60,712 nt of DNA from Paracoccus sp. (in: a-proteobacteria). GTDB lineage: Bacteria > Pseudomonadota > Alphaproteobacteria > Rhodobacterales > Rhodobacteraceae. The notes beneath the pieces were generated by a model. It was given only the letters and a program-made list of their open reading frames with translations, was not told the origin of the DNA and searched no databases. The DNA is taken from NCBI GenBank assembly GCA_030538425.1, contig JAUNTZ010000013.1, forward strand, positions 1-60,712, in the 5' to 3' direction. Both the position numbers and the translations under genes were made by a program. Shown here one piece after another: positions 43,476 to 52,060 of the stretch (positions are counted from its first letter, which is position 1; each line of letters opens with the position of its first letter).

Positions 43476-45272
43476 CTAATCTTTGATCACTTGGGTCAGT
43501 GCAAAGCGCGTCACATCGACCAGCCCCAGATCCGAGATGCGCAATTCCGGGATCACCACCAAGGCCAGCAGCGAGTGCTGCATAAAGGCGTTGTTCAGCG
43601 TGCAGCCATGCGCCTTCATCGCCGCCATCAGCGCATCGGCCTGCGCCGCGACCTCGGGGGCGGGGCGGTCGGACATCAGCCCCGCGATGGGCAGAGGGAT
43701 GCTCGCCTGTTCGGCGCCATCCGCGAACAGCGTGACGCCGCCGCCGATCTGCGCCAGATGCGCGACCGCGCGGGCCATATCGTCGCGGCAGGTGCCCGCG
43801 ACGATGATATGGTGGCTGTCATGCGCCACGGTTGAGGCCAGCGCCATGCGCCCTTGCCAGCCAAAGCCCTGCACGAAACCGTTGGTGACGCCGCCGGTGG
43901 CGTGGTGACGCTCGACCAGTGACAGATGCGCGATGTCTTGCGCCGGGTCTGCCTGAACGATGCCGTGCGCGACGGGCAGGCGGGCCTCGACTGCGCGGGT
44001 CGGGGCCTGATTTTCAATCACGCCGATCACTCGGACCGTGGCGGTCTCGCCCTCGGTTTTCAGCGCGAAATCATCCGCCGTCAGGTCGCGCCCCAACCGG
44101 ACCGAGGCGCGCACATGATCCGGCCAACCGATGCGCGGGCAATCGACCTGCAAAGCGCCGCCCTTTGCCACGACGCGGCCCTGTGCGATCACGGTCTCAA
44201 CCGGCAGGGTGGCCAGATCGGAACTCAGGATCACATCAGCCACCCGGCCCGGCGTCAGACTGCCCGTCTCACGCTCCAGCCCGAAATGCGTGGCCGGATT
44301 GATCGTCGCCATCTGAAGCGCGATCAGCGGCGGGCAGCCGCAGTCAATCGCGTGACGCACGACGCGGTTCATATGGCCCTCATGCACAAGCGTTCCCGAA
44401 TGGCTGTCATCGGTGCAAAGAATAAACCCGCGCGGGTCCAGCCCGCCTTCCGTGATTGCCGTGATCTGGCTTTCGACATCATACCACGCGCTGCCCAGCC
44501 GCATCATGCAGGCCATGCCCTGACGGGCGCGGGCGATACCCTGCGCCTCGGTGGTCGTTTCGTGATCATCCGCCGCGCCGCCTGCGACATAGGCGTGAAA
44601 ATCGCGGCCCAGATCGGGGCTGGCATAATGCCCGCCGATGGTCTTGCCCGCCGCGCGGGTGGCCCGCATCTCGGCCAGCATCTGTTCGTCGCCCGCGACC
44701 ACGGCGGGAAAGTTCATCATCTCACCCAGACCGATGATGCCCTCCCAGCCCATCGCCTGCGCCACATCGCCCGCGCTGATCGGGGTGCCGGTCGTCTCCA
44801 GCCCCGGGGCCGAGGGCGCACAGGACGGCATCTGCGTGTGAATGCTGATTGGCTGGATCATCGCCTCATCCCGCATCAGCCGCACGCCTTCCAGCCCAAA
44901 GACATTGGCGATCTCATGCGGGTCGTGAAAGATCGTCGTGGTGCCATGCGGGATCACCGCCGCCGCGAAACCGGCAGGGGTCAGCATCCCCGATTCGATA
45001 TGCATATGCGCGTCGATCAGGCCGGGGATCATATAGCGGCCTCGGGCCTCGATCACCTGCGTATCGGGCCCGATACAAGGCCCCGCATCCGGCCCGACAT
45101 AGGCGATCCGGCCATCGGCGATGGCGATATCATGGTCGGGGATCGTCTCACGCGTGTGGACATTGACCCAGATGCCGCCCTGAATGACCAGATCGGCGGG
45201 CGTGCGGCCTGCGGCGACCTCAACCAGCCGGGGTTGCGCCTCCGTCCAAGGTTTCAGCGGGCTGTGGGGCAT
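43476..45272 (-). CDS. ade: Adenine deaminase
   Basis: The enzyme converts adenine to hypoxanthine in purine salvage. The 598-residue amidohydrolase shows the metal motif GLIDAHMHIESGM, GTTTIFHDPHEIANV, an Asp-containing LCTDDSHSGTL and the Ade-specific C-terminal domain with GGVTNGFVQGFGW and AHDSHHIIVAGT. It is not part of the lepB-era set but shares the strand. The promoter lies in the 58-base divergent spacer to recO, where I see no clear boxes. Confidence 0.94.
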   Translation of the reverse strand: MPHSPLKPWTEAQPRLVEVAAGRTPADLVIQGGIWVNVHTRETIPDHDIAIADGRIAYVGPDAGPCIGPDTQVIEARGRYMIPGLIDAHMHIESGMLTPAGFAAAVIPHGTTTIFHDPHEIANVFGLEGVRLMRDEAMIQPISIHTQMPSCAPSAPGLETTGTPISAGDVAQAMGWEGIIGLGEMMNFPAVVAGDEQMLAEMRATRAAGKTIGGHYASPDLGRDFHAYVAGGAADDHETTTEAQGIARARQGMACMMRLGSAWYDVESQITAITEGGLDPRGFILCTDDSHSGTLVHEGHMNRVVRHAIDCGCPPLIALQMATINPATHFGLERETGSLTPGRVADVILSSDLATLPVETVIAQGRVVAKGGALQVDCPRIGWPDHVRASVRLGRDLTADDFALKTEGETATVRVIGVIENQAPTRAVEARLPVAHGIVQADPAQDIAHLSLVERHHATGGVTNGFVQGFGWQGRMALASTVAHDSHHIIVAGTCRDDMARAVAHLAQIGGGVTLFADGAEQASIPLPIAGLMSDRPAPEVAAQADALMAAMKAHGCTLNNAFMQHSLLALVVIPELRISDLGLVDVTRFALTQVIKD

Positions 45273-45330
45273 GGCATTTCCTTTCGCTTGGCGTCAGATT
45301 GCGACAGGCAGAGGCCAAAGGAAAGCAGCA

Positions 45331-46050
45331 ATGGACTGGAGCGGAGAGGCCACGATCATCGCCCGCCGCAAGCACGGCGAAAGCGCCGCGATCGTCGAGG
45401 CGCTGACCCTTGACCGTGGCCGCATCGCGGGTCTTGTGCCGGGCGGGGGCGGGCGGACGCGGGCCGCGATGCTGCAACCGGGCAGCCGGGTCGCGCTGCG
45501 CCACCGGGTGAAAACCGAGGGCCAGCTTGGCACCCTGACGGCTGAGCCCCTCCGCCCCCGCGCGGGCCTGCTGAGCGATGGTCTGGCGCTTGACGGGCTG
45601 AACGCGACCTGCGCCCTGCTGCGCTTTGCCCTGCCCGAGGACGACCCCCATCCGCGCCTTGCCGCGCTGTCGGAATCGCTTTGGGATGCGATGGATCAGG
45701 GCGCGGATTGGGCGGGCGATTATGTCCGCTGGGAGCTGGCGCTGTTGGGAGAAATGGGCTTTGGCCTTGATCTGACGGCCTGCGCGGTGAGTGGCGCGCG
45801 GACGGGCCTCACCTATGTCAGCCCGCGAAGCGGCCGCGCGGTCTCGGCGCAGGCGGCGGAGGCCTATGCGCCGCGCCTGCTGCGCCTGCCTGGGTTACTG
45901 GGTGGCCCGCCCGGTAATGATGAAATCGGCGATGCGCTGCGCCTGACCGGGCATTTTCTCCATCACTGGCTGGCGAAAGAACTGGTCGGGCGCGACCTGC
46001 CTGCCGCCCGCGCGCGCCTTGTCGCGAGGCTGGCGCCCGAGCTGCGCTAG
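45331..46050 (+). CDS. recO: DNA repair protein RecO
   Basis: RecO loads RecA with RecR at gaps. The 239-residue product has the N-terminal OB fold (WSGEATIIARRKHGESAAIVE) and the C-terminal helical domain with LLGEMGFGLDLTACAVSGAR and LHHWLAKELVGRDLPAAR. A zinc finger is absent; a single Cys remains. AAAGGAAAGC precedes ATG 45331. In related genomes recO follows era directly; here it is separated by an inverted block. Confidence 0.92.
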   Translation: MDWSGEATIIARRKHGESAAIVEALTLDRGRIAGLVPGGGGRTRAAMLQPGSRVALRHRVKTEGQLGTLTAEPLRPRAGLLSDGLALDGLNATCALLRFALPEDDPHPRLAALSESLWDAMDQGADWAGDYVRWELALLGEMGFGLDLTACAVSGARTGLTYVSPRSGRAVSAQAAEAYAPRLLRLPGLLGGPPGNDEIGDALRLTGHFLHHWLAKELVGRDLPAARARLVARLAPELR

Positions 46051-46086
46051 GCCGCTGTCGTCTGCTGTCCGGCCTTTCCGCCCGCC

Positions 46087-47052
46087 TCAGCCGCGCAGCC
46101 CGTCCATCACCCGCACCAGCTCAGCGGCGATCCGCGGCTCACTCATCGCGTGGCCCGATGCCGCGACAAGCCGCAGATCGGCCCCGGGCCAGAGCGAGGC
46201 CAGCTCATAGGCCGTCGCGGGCGGGCAGACCATGTCATAGCGGCCCTGCACGATGGTCACCGGCAGATGGGTGATCCGGCCAAGGTCGCGGATCAGCTGG
46301 CCTTCCTCAAGAAAGCAGTCATGGGCGAAATAATGACATTCCAGCCGCGCAAAGCAACGCGCGTAATCATGCGCCACCATGCCGCCCGCCGGGGTCTCAA
46401 GCCCGGCCAGCCGGTTCTCCCAGCCGACCCAAGCCTGCGCCGCGCGCGCCTCGGTGGCGCGTTCGCCCGAGAACAGGCGGCGGTGATAGGCCGCGATCAT
46501 GTCGCCTTGTTCCTCGGGCGGGATGGGCGCGGTGAACTCGGCCCATTGATCGGGCCAGAACCGCGCCGCGCCGCCGCCATAAAACCAGTCAAGCTCAGCC
46601 CGCCGTCCCGCAAACACACCGCGCAGGATCAGCCCGCGCACCGCGTCCGGGTCAGCCTGCGCGCAGGCAAGCGCCAAGGTCGCGCCCCAGCTGCCGCCGA
46701 AGAGCCAGACCGGGCCAAGCCCCAACGCGCGTCGGATCAGCGCCACATCCGCAATCAGGTGCTGCGTGGTGTTGGCCATCACGCTGGCATAGGGGCGTGA
46801 GCGCCCGCAACCGCGCTGATCGAACAGCACGATGCGGTAATGGGCGGGGTCGAAAAAGCGCCGCATGAACGGGCTGGCCCCGCCGCCCGGCCCGCCATGG
46901 AGCACAATAACCGGCACGCCATGGGCGTTGCCCGCCTGCTCGACATAGAGGCTGTGGCCCTCGCCCACATCCAGCATCTGGCGCGAGAACGGCTCGATCG
47001 GCGGGTAAAGCTGCCCGCGCGATGCGCCGATTTGACCTGCTGACCTGTCCAT
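46087..47052 (-). CDS. pip: Proline iminopeptidase
   Basis: The enzyme removes N-terminal proline from peptides. The 321-residue alpha/beta hydrolase shows [27 protein letters not shown], the nucleophile elbow [12 protein letters not shown], and the distal Asp and His in [13 protein letters not shown] and [11 protein letters not shown] 47052 gives the typical N-terminus LYPPIEPF soon after. It is divergent from ubiG. Confidence 0.95.
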   Translation of the reverse strand: MDRSAGQIGASRGQLYPPIEPFSRQMLDVGEGHSLYVEQAGNAHGVPVIVLHGGPGGGASPFMRRFFDPAHYRIVLFDQRGCGRSRPYASVMANTTQHLIADVALIRRALGLGPVWLFGGSWGATLALACAQADPDAVRGLILRGVFAGRRAELDWFYGGGAARFWPDQWAEFTAPIPPEEQGDMIAAYHRRLFSGERATEARAAQAWVGWENRLAGLETPAGGMVAHDYARCFARLECHYFAHDCFLEEGQLIRDLGRITHLPVTIVQGRYDMVCPPATAYELASLWPGADLRLVAASGHAMSEPRIAAELVRVMDGLRG

Positions 47053-47068
47053 GGATCTTGTATATAGG
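47040..47068 (+). promoter_or_regulatory. Candidate ubiG promoter
   Basis: CTGACC (47040-47045) and TATAGG (47063-47068) are spaced by 17 bases; TTGACC also occurs 8 bases upstream. The AT-rich TTGTATATAG stretch is the only one in this spacer. Confidence 0.35.
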
Positions 47069-47110
47069 GGCGGGGTCCGCGCCGAAAGGGCCGCTTTGCA
47101 GGGGAATGAC

Positions 47111-47845
47111 ATGACCGACAGCCGCGACGCCGCCGAGATCGCCAAATTCGAGGCCATGGCCGCCGAATGGTGGGACCCGACCGGCAAGTTCAAGCCGCTG
47201 CATATGATGAACCCGGTGCGGCTGGGCTATATCACCGCGCAGATTGCCGCCGAGTTCGGCCGCGACCTGACCGCGCCCCGCCCGTTTGAGGGGCTGCGGA
47301 TTCTGGATATCGGCTGTGGCGGCGGGCTTTTGGCCGAACCCATGGCGCGGCTGGGCGCTCAGGTCATGGGCGCGGATGCGGCGGAGGGGAATATCGAGAC
47401 CGCGCGCATCCACGCCGCCCAATCCGGGCTGAAGATCGACTATCGCGCCACCACCGCCGAGGCACTGGCCGAGGCCGGTGAGGATTTCGACGCCGTTCTG
47501 GCCTTCGAGATCATCGAGCATGTCGCCCATCCGCCCGAATTCGTCGCGACCTGCCGCGCGCTGACGCGTCCGGGCGGGCTGATGATCGGCTCGACCCTGA
47601 ACCGCACCGCGCCCAGCTTCGCGGCGGCGATTATCGGGGCGGAATGGGTGATGCGATGGCTGCCGCGCGGCACCCATGACTGGCGCCGGTTTATCACCCC
47701 CGACGAGTTCGCGGCGATGATGCAAAGCGCCGGGCTTGAGGTCATCGACCGCAAGGGCATGGTCTTTAACCCGGTCTCATGGAACTGGTCGCTGTCCGAC
47801 CGCAACCTTGCGGTGAATTACGCGATCACGGCGCGGCGGGGGTGA
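47111..47845 (+). CDS. ubiG: Bifunctional ubiquinone O-methyltransferase UbiG
   Basis: UbiG carries out both O-methylations of ubiquinone synthesis. The 244-residue product shows the family start [18 protein letters not shown] motif [28 protein letters not shown] and the C-terminal [16 protein letters not shown] 47111 follows GGGGAATGAC. The C-terminal codons occur twice more, in decayed form, in the spacer downstream. Confidence 0.96.
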   Translation: MTDSRDAAEIAKFEAMAAEWWDPTGKFKPLHMMNPVRLGYITAQIAAEFGRDLTAPRPFEGLRILDIGCGGGLLAEPMARLGAQVMGADAAEGNIETARIHAAQSGLKIDYRATTAEALAEAGEDFDAVLAFEIIEHVAHPPEFVATCRALTRPGGLMIGSTLNRTAPSFAAAIIGAEWVMRWLPRGTHDWRRFITPDEFAAMMQSAGLEVIDRKGMVFNPVSWNWSLSDRNLAVNYAITARRG

Positions 47846-47861
47846 GGGGGGCGGTTGGCGT

Positions 47862-47965
47862 GGAGTGATCGACCGCACGCGGTTTCTGTTTACGCCGCAG
47901 GGGACCGGTCGCTCTCGGGCGAAAACCTGACCGCAAATGGCGTCATTACCGTGCGGCGCGCGTGA
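47862..47965 (+). pseudogene. Decayed tandem copy of the ubiG 3' end (copy 2)
   Basis: Bases 47901-47965 align without gaps to 47781-47845, the last codons and stop of ubiG, at about 43 of 65 positions, with exact 120-base offset. Translation DRSLSGENLTANGVITVRRA-stop parallels [20 protein letters not shown]-stop. Upstream GTGATCGACCGC matches the VIDR codons of ubiG; a 4-base deletion lies between. It has no start codon and is not a gene. Confidence 0.75.
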
Positions 47966-48019
47966 TTTTTAGCCGCTCACCAACACGGACGAGGTCAAGG
48001 CCAAGACGGAAGGGGCGGG

Positions 48020-48120
48020 GCGGTCGACCGCGAGTGCATGATACCACCCCATCCTCGCGGAAGTGGTCGCTGCGACCCTAAGCCTGACCACGAATGACGC
48101 CACCACCGCACGGCGCGCGT
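48020..48120 (+). pseudogene. Decayed tandem copy of the ubiG 3' end (copy 3)
   Basis: GGTCGACCGC, GGTCGCT and CCTGACC followed by AATG-CG-CA-ACCG-CGGCGCGCGT match copy 2 at about 158 bases offset; over the last 31 bases all eight differences are transitions. The rest of the 494-base spacer (48121-48339) has a 66-codon frame at 48131-48331 with a hydrophobic stretch, but I see no ribosome site or family and do not call it. Confidence 0.6.
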
Positions 48121-48339
48121 TCTGCTGGGCTTGGCGGCTACGGATGGGGCTTTCCCTTATGTGGTTGTGTCAGGGCGGATTTTCTGGATCAGAGCGGCAG
48201 ATCTGAGACGGACAGCGCGCGCGGCGCTCATGGTCGCGGCTTGCCCTTGCGCCGCGGTCCTCTTGCTATTCGCTGACCCCGAGCGGCGCGGCCTGCTTTG
48301 TGAGCAGAACCACCCGCCATCTTACCGCTGATCCCGCCG

Positions 48340-48723
48340 CTAACGATCCGAGGGGTGGTTCACCCCGTCCGCCCAGGGCACCTCACCCAGATCTCGCGGG
48401 TTCAACCCCTCGATTGCGCCCGCATTGACGCCATACTCATTCGGGTTCGAGCGGCGGCGATGGTGGGTATAGATCCCGCAAATCTTGCAGAAATAATGCC
48501 GCGCGGTGCCGGTGCCAAAGCGGTATTCCGTCAGCGCCTCGGTGCCGCGCACGAGTTCGACCCCGCCAAGGGGGGCCGACAGCGCGACCGCGCCCCGCCT
48601 GCGACAGAATGAGCAATCGCAGCGCCGCGCCGTCGCGAAACCGTCGCTGAGCGTGATGCGCAGCTCGACTGCGCCGCAATGGCAGGTCAGCCGATGCGGG
48701 CCTTGGGCCGAAGGCAGGCTCAT
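48340..48723 (-). CDS. GFA/CENP-V domain protein
   Basis: The 127-residue product has the zinc-binding cysteine pattern of the Gfa family: CHCGAVEL, CDCSFCRRRG and CKICGIYTHHRR. Family members were named for glutathione-dependent formaldehyde activation, but most have unknown substrates; some act on S-hydroxymethyl-glutathione. The start overlaps the rhomboid stop by 4 bases. Confidence 0.88.
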   Translation of the reverse strand: MSLPSAQGPHRLTCHCGAVELRITLSDGFATARRCDCSFCRRRGAVALSAPLGGVELVRGTEALTEYRFGTGTARHYFCKICGIYTHHRRRSNPNEYGVNAGAIEGLNPRDLGEVPWADGVNHPSDR

Positions 48724-49448
48724 CTCCGCACCGTCGGGATGCGTGAGCGGGTATAATCCGCGTCGGGATGCGGCGGGTGGCCGTCATTGCGCCGCCAATA
48801 GGCTGTCCCGCCAAGGCGCAGAAAGACCGGCAGGGTCAGCGCAAAGCCCGCGACAAACCCGCCCGCATGCGCCCAATAGGCGACCCCGCCCTCGCCCGCC
48901 ACCGCGCTATAGCCGCCAAACAGCTGAATGACGAACCACACCCCCAGCATGACCCAGGCAGGCACCGAAAAGACGCGGAAGAACACGATAAAGATGAACA
49001 GAACGTCGATTTTCGCCTTGGGATAAAGCAGCAGATAGCCGCCCATCACCCCCGCCACCGCGCCCGAGGCCCCGACCATGGGGATCATCTCATAGGGGGC
49101 GGCAAGCATCTGCGCACCCGCCGCGACCAGGCCGCAGACAAGGTAAAAGACCAGAAAACCGATATGGCCCAGCCGTTCCTCAAGGTTGTCGCCGAAGATC
49201 CAGAGGAATAGCATATTGCCAAGGATATGCATGAAGCCGCCATGCAGGAACATATGCGTCACAAGGCCCCAGACATGCTCACCCTGCATCACCATGCCGG
49301 GGATCAGCGCGAGGTTCCACCACAAGAGCGGCATCCCCCCCGGCCCGTCGCCAAGGGTGGCGAGGAACAGCAGGATGTTCACCGCGATCAGGCCGATGGT
49401 GACATAGGGCGTTTTCTCGGATGGGTTATGGTCGCGAAAGGGGAACAT
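48720..49448 (-). CDS. Rhomboid-family intramembrane serine protease
   Basis: The 242-residue protein has six or seven membrane helices, with catalytic Ser128 in VGASGAVAGV and His194 in YWAHAGGFVAG; THMFLHGGFMHILGNM (64-79) is the conserved loop/helix-2 region. It cleaves substrates within the membrane. The ATG at 49448 has only GGTAG upstream, a poor ribosome site, and that TAG is the stop of the duplicated leader ORF 4 bases upstream, so translation may depend on coupling. Confidence 0.93.
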   Translation of the reverse strand: MFPFRDHNPSEKTPYVTIGLIAVNILLFLATLGDGPGGMPLLWWNLALIPGMVMQGEHVWGLVTHMFLHGGFMHILGNMLFLWIFGDNLEERLGHIGFLVFYLVCGLVAAGAQMLAAPYEMIPMVGASGAVAGVMGGYLLLYPKAKIDVLFIFIVFFRVFSVPAWVMLGVWFVIQLFGGYSAVAGEGGVAYWAHAGGFVAGFALTLPVFLRLGGTAYWRRNDGHPPHPDADYTRSRIPTVRR

Positions 49449-49452
49449 GGGG

Positions 49453-49665
49453 CTACCGGTTGAGGGGCGGGCGCGTGATGATCAGCGGAAGCCGAGCCAG
49501 CGTCAAGGCCGGGTGGCGCTGCATTATAAGGCTGGCGATGAGCGCGAAGTTCCACCATGGCAGCGGCATACCGCCCGGCTCGTTACAGAGAAAGCGCAGA
49601 ATGCTCACCCAAACGCTGAGATAGGGCATTGTCTCGGATGGATTATGGTCACGAAAGGGGAACAT
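49453..49665 (-). pseudogene. Truncated tandem copy of the rhomboid 5' end, an open 70-codon leader ORF
   Basis: The product starts MFPFRDHNPSETMPYLSVWV and continues NEPGGMPLPWWNFALIASLI, paralleling MFPFRDHNPSEKTPYVTIGL and DGPGGMPLLWWNLALIPGMV of the adjacent rhomboid; the first membrane helix is mostly deleted and the sequence diverges after residue about 50. The offset is 217 bases. It has its own GGGAG before the ATG at 49665 and is open to a TAG that ends 4 bases before the rhomboid start. It cannot be a protease; it may be an expressed leader peptide. Confidence 0.7.
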
Positions 49666-49745
49666 GGGGCTCCCGGTTTAGAGGCGGGAGGGTGGTAATC
49701 AGCGGAACCCGGTCACGCATCAAGGCCCGGTGGCCTTGCGCCCGC
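49666..49745 (-). repeat. Third partial unit of the rhomboid-5' tandem duplication
   Basis: Sequence just upstream of the leader ORF (CCGGTTTAGAGGCGGG to ATCAAGGCCCGGTGGC) matches that just upstream of the rhomboid gene (CCGGTTGAGGGGCGGG to GTCAAGGCCGGGTGGC). This shows the duplicated unit included about 75 bases before the start codon. Confidence 0.65.
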
Positions 49746-49963
49746 CCGGTCGGGTTCACAACAAGGTTCACGCGCAGCATCGCGTCAGCTTTATTTGCGG
49801 CGGGGTGCATGTCGCTTGCCTCTGCATCAGCGGGTTTTCGGATGCGAACGCACCGCTTGCAGCGCGTCACGCGGCCTTCGGTCATGCTCCATTTGCGGCG
49901 GGGCGCAGATTGTTTGCGCTTGCGACAGCGGCCTGTCGGGGGAGACTGCCCCTTTTGCCCCAT
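49746..49963. other. Spacer with a short tandem duplication (about 98-base offset)
   Basis: ATTTGCGGCGGGG occurs at 49793 and 49891, each followed by CGCTTGC or GCGCTTGC and CAGCGG at similar distances. No gene is evident. The spacer should carry the promoter for the rhomboid unit, which I cannot define. Confidence 0.4.
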
Positions 49964-50401
49964 CTATTGACGCACACGCGGGGCGATCATCACCACCGGC
50001 TCGCCATCCGACAGCAGCGCAAGCGCGCCCGGATTGCGGTCCGCCGCGCGGCCAAGCCCGTTCACGCGCTGCAACGCCGCGCCCAAGCTTTCGTCAAGCG
50101 CCATCTGCGCCGCCGGGCAGGCCATGCGGGTTGAGGTCAAAGGCCCCTCGGCACGGATCGTGCCCGCCGCCGGGTCATAGCGCAGCCCGGTGAACGAGTT
50201 GCAGCCGCCACGATAGACGATCTGCCCCTGCGCCAGAGACAGGGTTGCATCGGTGCCTTCGGGCAGCCGCTGTCCCTCGATCCAGAGGACATCCCATTCG
50301 GACGGATCGCCAAGCGCGCCCGCTTGATCGGCACTCGGAACACAGGCCGCGACGGCCAGAGTCGCCGCGCCAAATGCGGCAAGAAGGATGCGGTGTGTCA
50401 T
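49964..50401 (-). CDS. META/HslJ-domain lipoprotein
   Basis: The 145-residue product has a lipoprotein signal (lipobox VAAC, Cys20) and the HslJ/META core: EWDVLWIEGQRLPEG, YRGGCNSFTGLRYD and LTSTRMACPAAQMALDESLGAAL with the two conserved Cys. It is a second, more canonical, member besides 15474-15890. Function in the envelope is unknown. It is divergent from gabT with a 240-base spacer in which I could not define a promoter. Confidence 0.82.
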   Translation of the reverse strand: MTHRILLAAFGAATLAVAACVPSADQAGALGDPSEWDVLWIEGQRLPEGTDATLSLAQGQIVYRGGCNSFTGLRYDPAAGTIRAEGPLTSTRMACPAAQMALDESLGAALQRVNGLGRAADRNPGALALLSDGEPVVMIAPRVRQ

Positions 50402-50641
50402 AATCGGCCCCGGCTTTTGTGTGATATCCCGCCAGCTTGGACCGGCCCCGCCGCGGAGGCAAGAGAGCGCGGCTAATCACTCGCTTGAATTTCGGTCATA
50501 TCGCGCCCCTTGTAGCCTCTCCCACGCATAACCAATAACAGGCCGGGGTTAAGGCCGCGTAAACGCAAGCGCATTTTTGAGGGCTGGACAGCGCGGCCTT
50601 TCGGCGTATCGTCATGGTGATTTCCCCAGCCGGAGCCGGAG

Positions 50642-51913
50642 ATGACCAGCCTGACCGAACGCCGCAATGCCGCCATCTCGCGCGGGGTGGGCATGACGAC
50701 GCAGATCTATGCGGATCGCGCCGAGAATGCCGAGATCTGGGACCGCGACGGCAACCGCTATATTGATTTCGCGGCGGGCATCGCGGTGGTCAATACCGGC
50801 CACCGGCACCCCAAGGTGATTGCCGCCGTGGCTGAACAGCTTGGCCGGTTCACCCATACCTGCCATCAGGTCGTGCCTTACGAAAACTATGTCGCCTTGG
50901 CCGAGCGGCTCAACGATCTGGTGCCCGGCGATTTCCCGAAAAAGACCATTTTCGCGACCACCGGGGCCGAGGCGGTGGAAAACGCCGTCAAGATCGCCCG
51001 CCATTACCGGCAGCGCCCGGCGGTGATCTCTTTCGCGGGCGGCTTTCACGGGCGCACCTTTATGGGCATGGCGCTGACCGGCAAGGTTCAGCCCTACAAG
51101 GCCGGTTTCGGGCCGATGATGGGCGATGTCTGGCATCTGCCCTTTCCCTGCGCGCTGCATGGGGTGAGTGAGCAGGACGCGCTGTCGGCGCTTGACCGGC
51201 TGTTCAAGGCCGATCTTTCGCCCGAGCAGGTCGCCGCGATCATCATCGAGCCGGTGCAGGGCGAGGGCGGTTTCTATGAGGTGCCCGCCAGTTTCATGGT
51301 GAAACTGCGCGAGATCTGCGACCAATATTCGATCCTGCTGATCGCCGATGAGGTGCAGACCGGCTTTGCCCGCACCGGCAAGCTGTTCGCGATGGAGCAT
51401 TACGGCGTCGCCGCCGATCTGACCACGATGGCCAAGGGCCTGGGCGGGGGCTTGCCGATCTCTGCCGTGACGGGCCGCGCCGAGGTGATGGACAGCCCCG
51501 CGCCGGGCGGGCTTGGCGGCACCTATGCGGGCAACCCTTTGGGCGTGGCTGCGGCCCATGCGGTGCTTGATGTGATCGAGGAAGAAGGTCTTTGCGACCG
51601 GGCCGAGCGGCTGGGTCAAAGGCTGAAACAGCGGCTGGCGGGGATGCGCGAGGCCGTGCCGCAGATCGCGGATATTCGCGGGCCGGGCTTCATGAACGCG
51701 GTTGAGTTCAATCAGCCCGGCTCTGAGCGCCCCGATCCCGACATGGCGAGCCGAGTGCGCGAGGCGGCACTTGAACGCGGGCTGATCCTGCTGACCTGCG
51801 GGGTTTACGGGAATGTCATCCGCTTTCTGGCGCCGATCACGATTCCCGATGCGGTGTTCGATGAGGCTCTGGATATTCTGGAGGCCGCAATGACCGAGGC
51901 TGCCAAGGGCTAG
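50642..51913 (+). CDS. gabT: 4-aminobutyrate--2-oxoglutarate transaminase
   Basis: GabT moves the amino group of GABA to 2-oxoglutarate, giving succinate semialdehyde. The 423-residue class-III aminotransferase shows VVNTGHRHPKVIAAV, TTGAEAVENAVKIAR, DEVQTGFARTGKLFAMEH and the PLP lysine in MAKGLGGGLPIS. Its product is the substrate of GabD at 21877-23352. ATG 50642 follows GCCGGAG. It is monocistronic, with a repeat arm downstream. Confidence 0.94.
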   Translation: MTSLTERRNAAISRGVGMTTQIYADRAENAEIWDRDGNRYIDFAAGIAVVNTGHRHPKVIAAVAEQLGRFTHTCHQVVPYENYVALAERLNDLVPGDFPKKTIFATTGAEAVENAVKIARHYRQRPAVISFAGGFHGRTFMGMALTGKVQPYKAGFGPMMGDVWHLPFPCALHGVSEQDALSALDRLFKADLSPEQVAAIIIEPVQGEGGFYEVPASFMVKLREICDQYSILLIADEVQTGFARTGKLFAMEHYGVAADLTTMAKGLGGGLPISAVTGRAEVMDSPAPGGLGGTYAGNPLGVAAAHAVLDVIEEEGLCDRAERLGQRLKQRLAGMREAVPQIADIRGPGFMNAVEFNQPGSERPDPDMASRVREAALERGLILLTCGVYGNVIRFLAPITIPDAVFDEALDILEAAMTEAAKG

Positions 51914-51940
51914 GCGCTGCCTCGCATCTTTGCTGAAAAA

Positions 51941-51985
51941 CTCCGCCGGATCTTTTGCGGGATTTACGGACAAAAGACAGGCGGG
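51941..51985 (-). repeat. Single arm of the dispersed repeat
   Basis: CTCCGCCGGATC is followed by GCGGGATTTACGGACAAAAGAC, which matches the right arm in reverse orientation. A TCTTTTGCGGG stretch directly before it may represent an eroded partner. It lies between gabT and the ABC genes. Confidence 0.5.
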
Positions 51986-52060
51986 GCGGATTTCCTTTTG
52001 CCCCGCTCTGGCAATCGGGCGGTGGCGTGACTATTTGGCGCGTGACAAAAGGGGCGGCAG

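Noticed and set aside
43926-45413. A 495-codon plus-strand frame opposite adenine deaminase
   Set aside because: Shadow frame of the deaminase with no ribosome site and no recognisable motif.
48131-48331. A 66-codon plus-strand frame with a hydrophobic stretch after ubiG
   Set aside because: No ribosome site, no family and located just after decayed ubiG copies; not supported as a gene.
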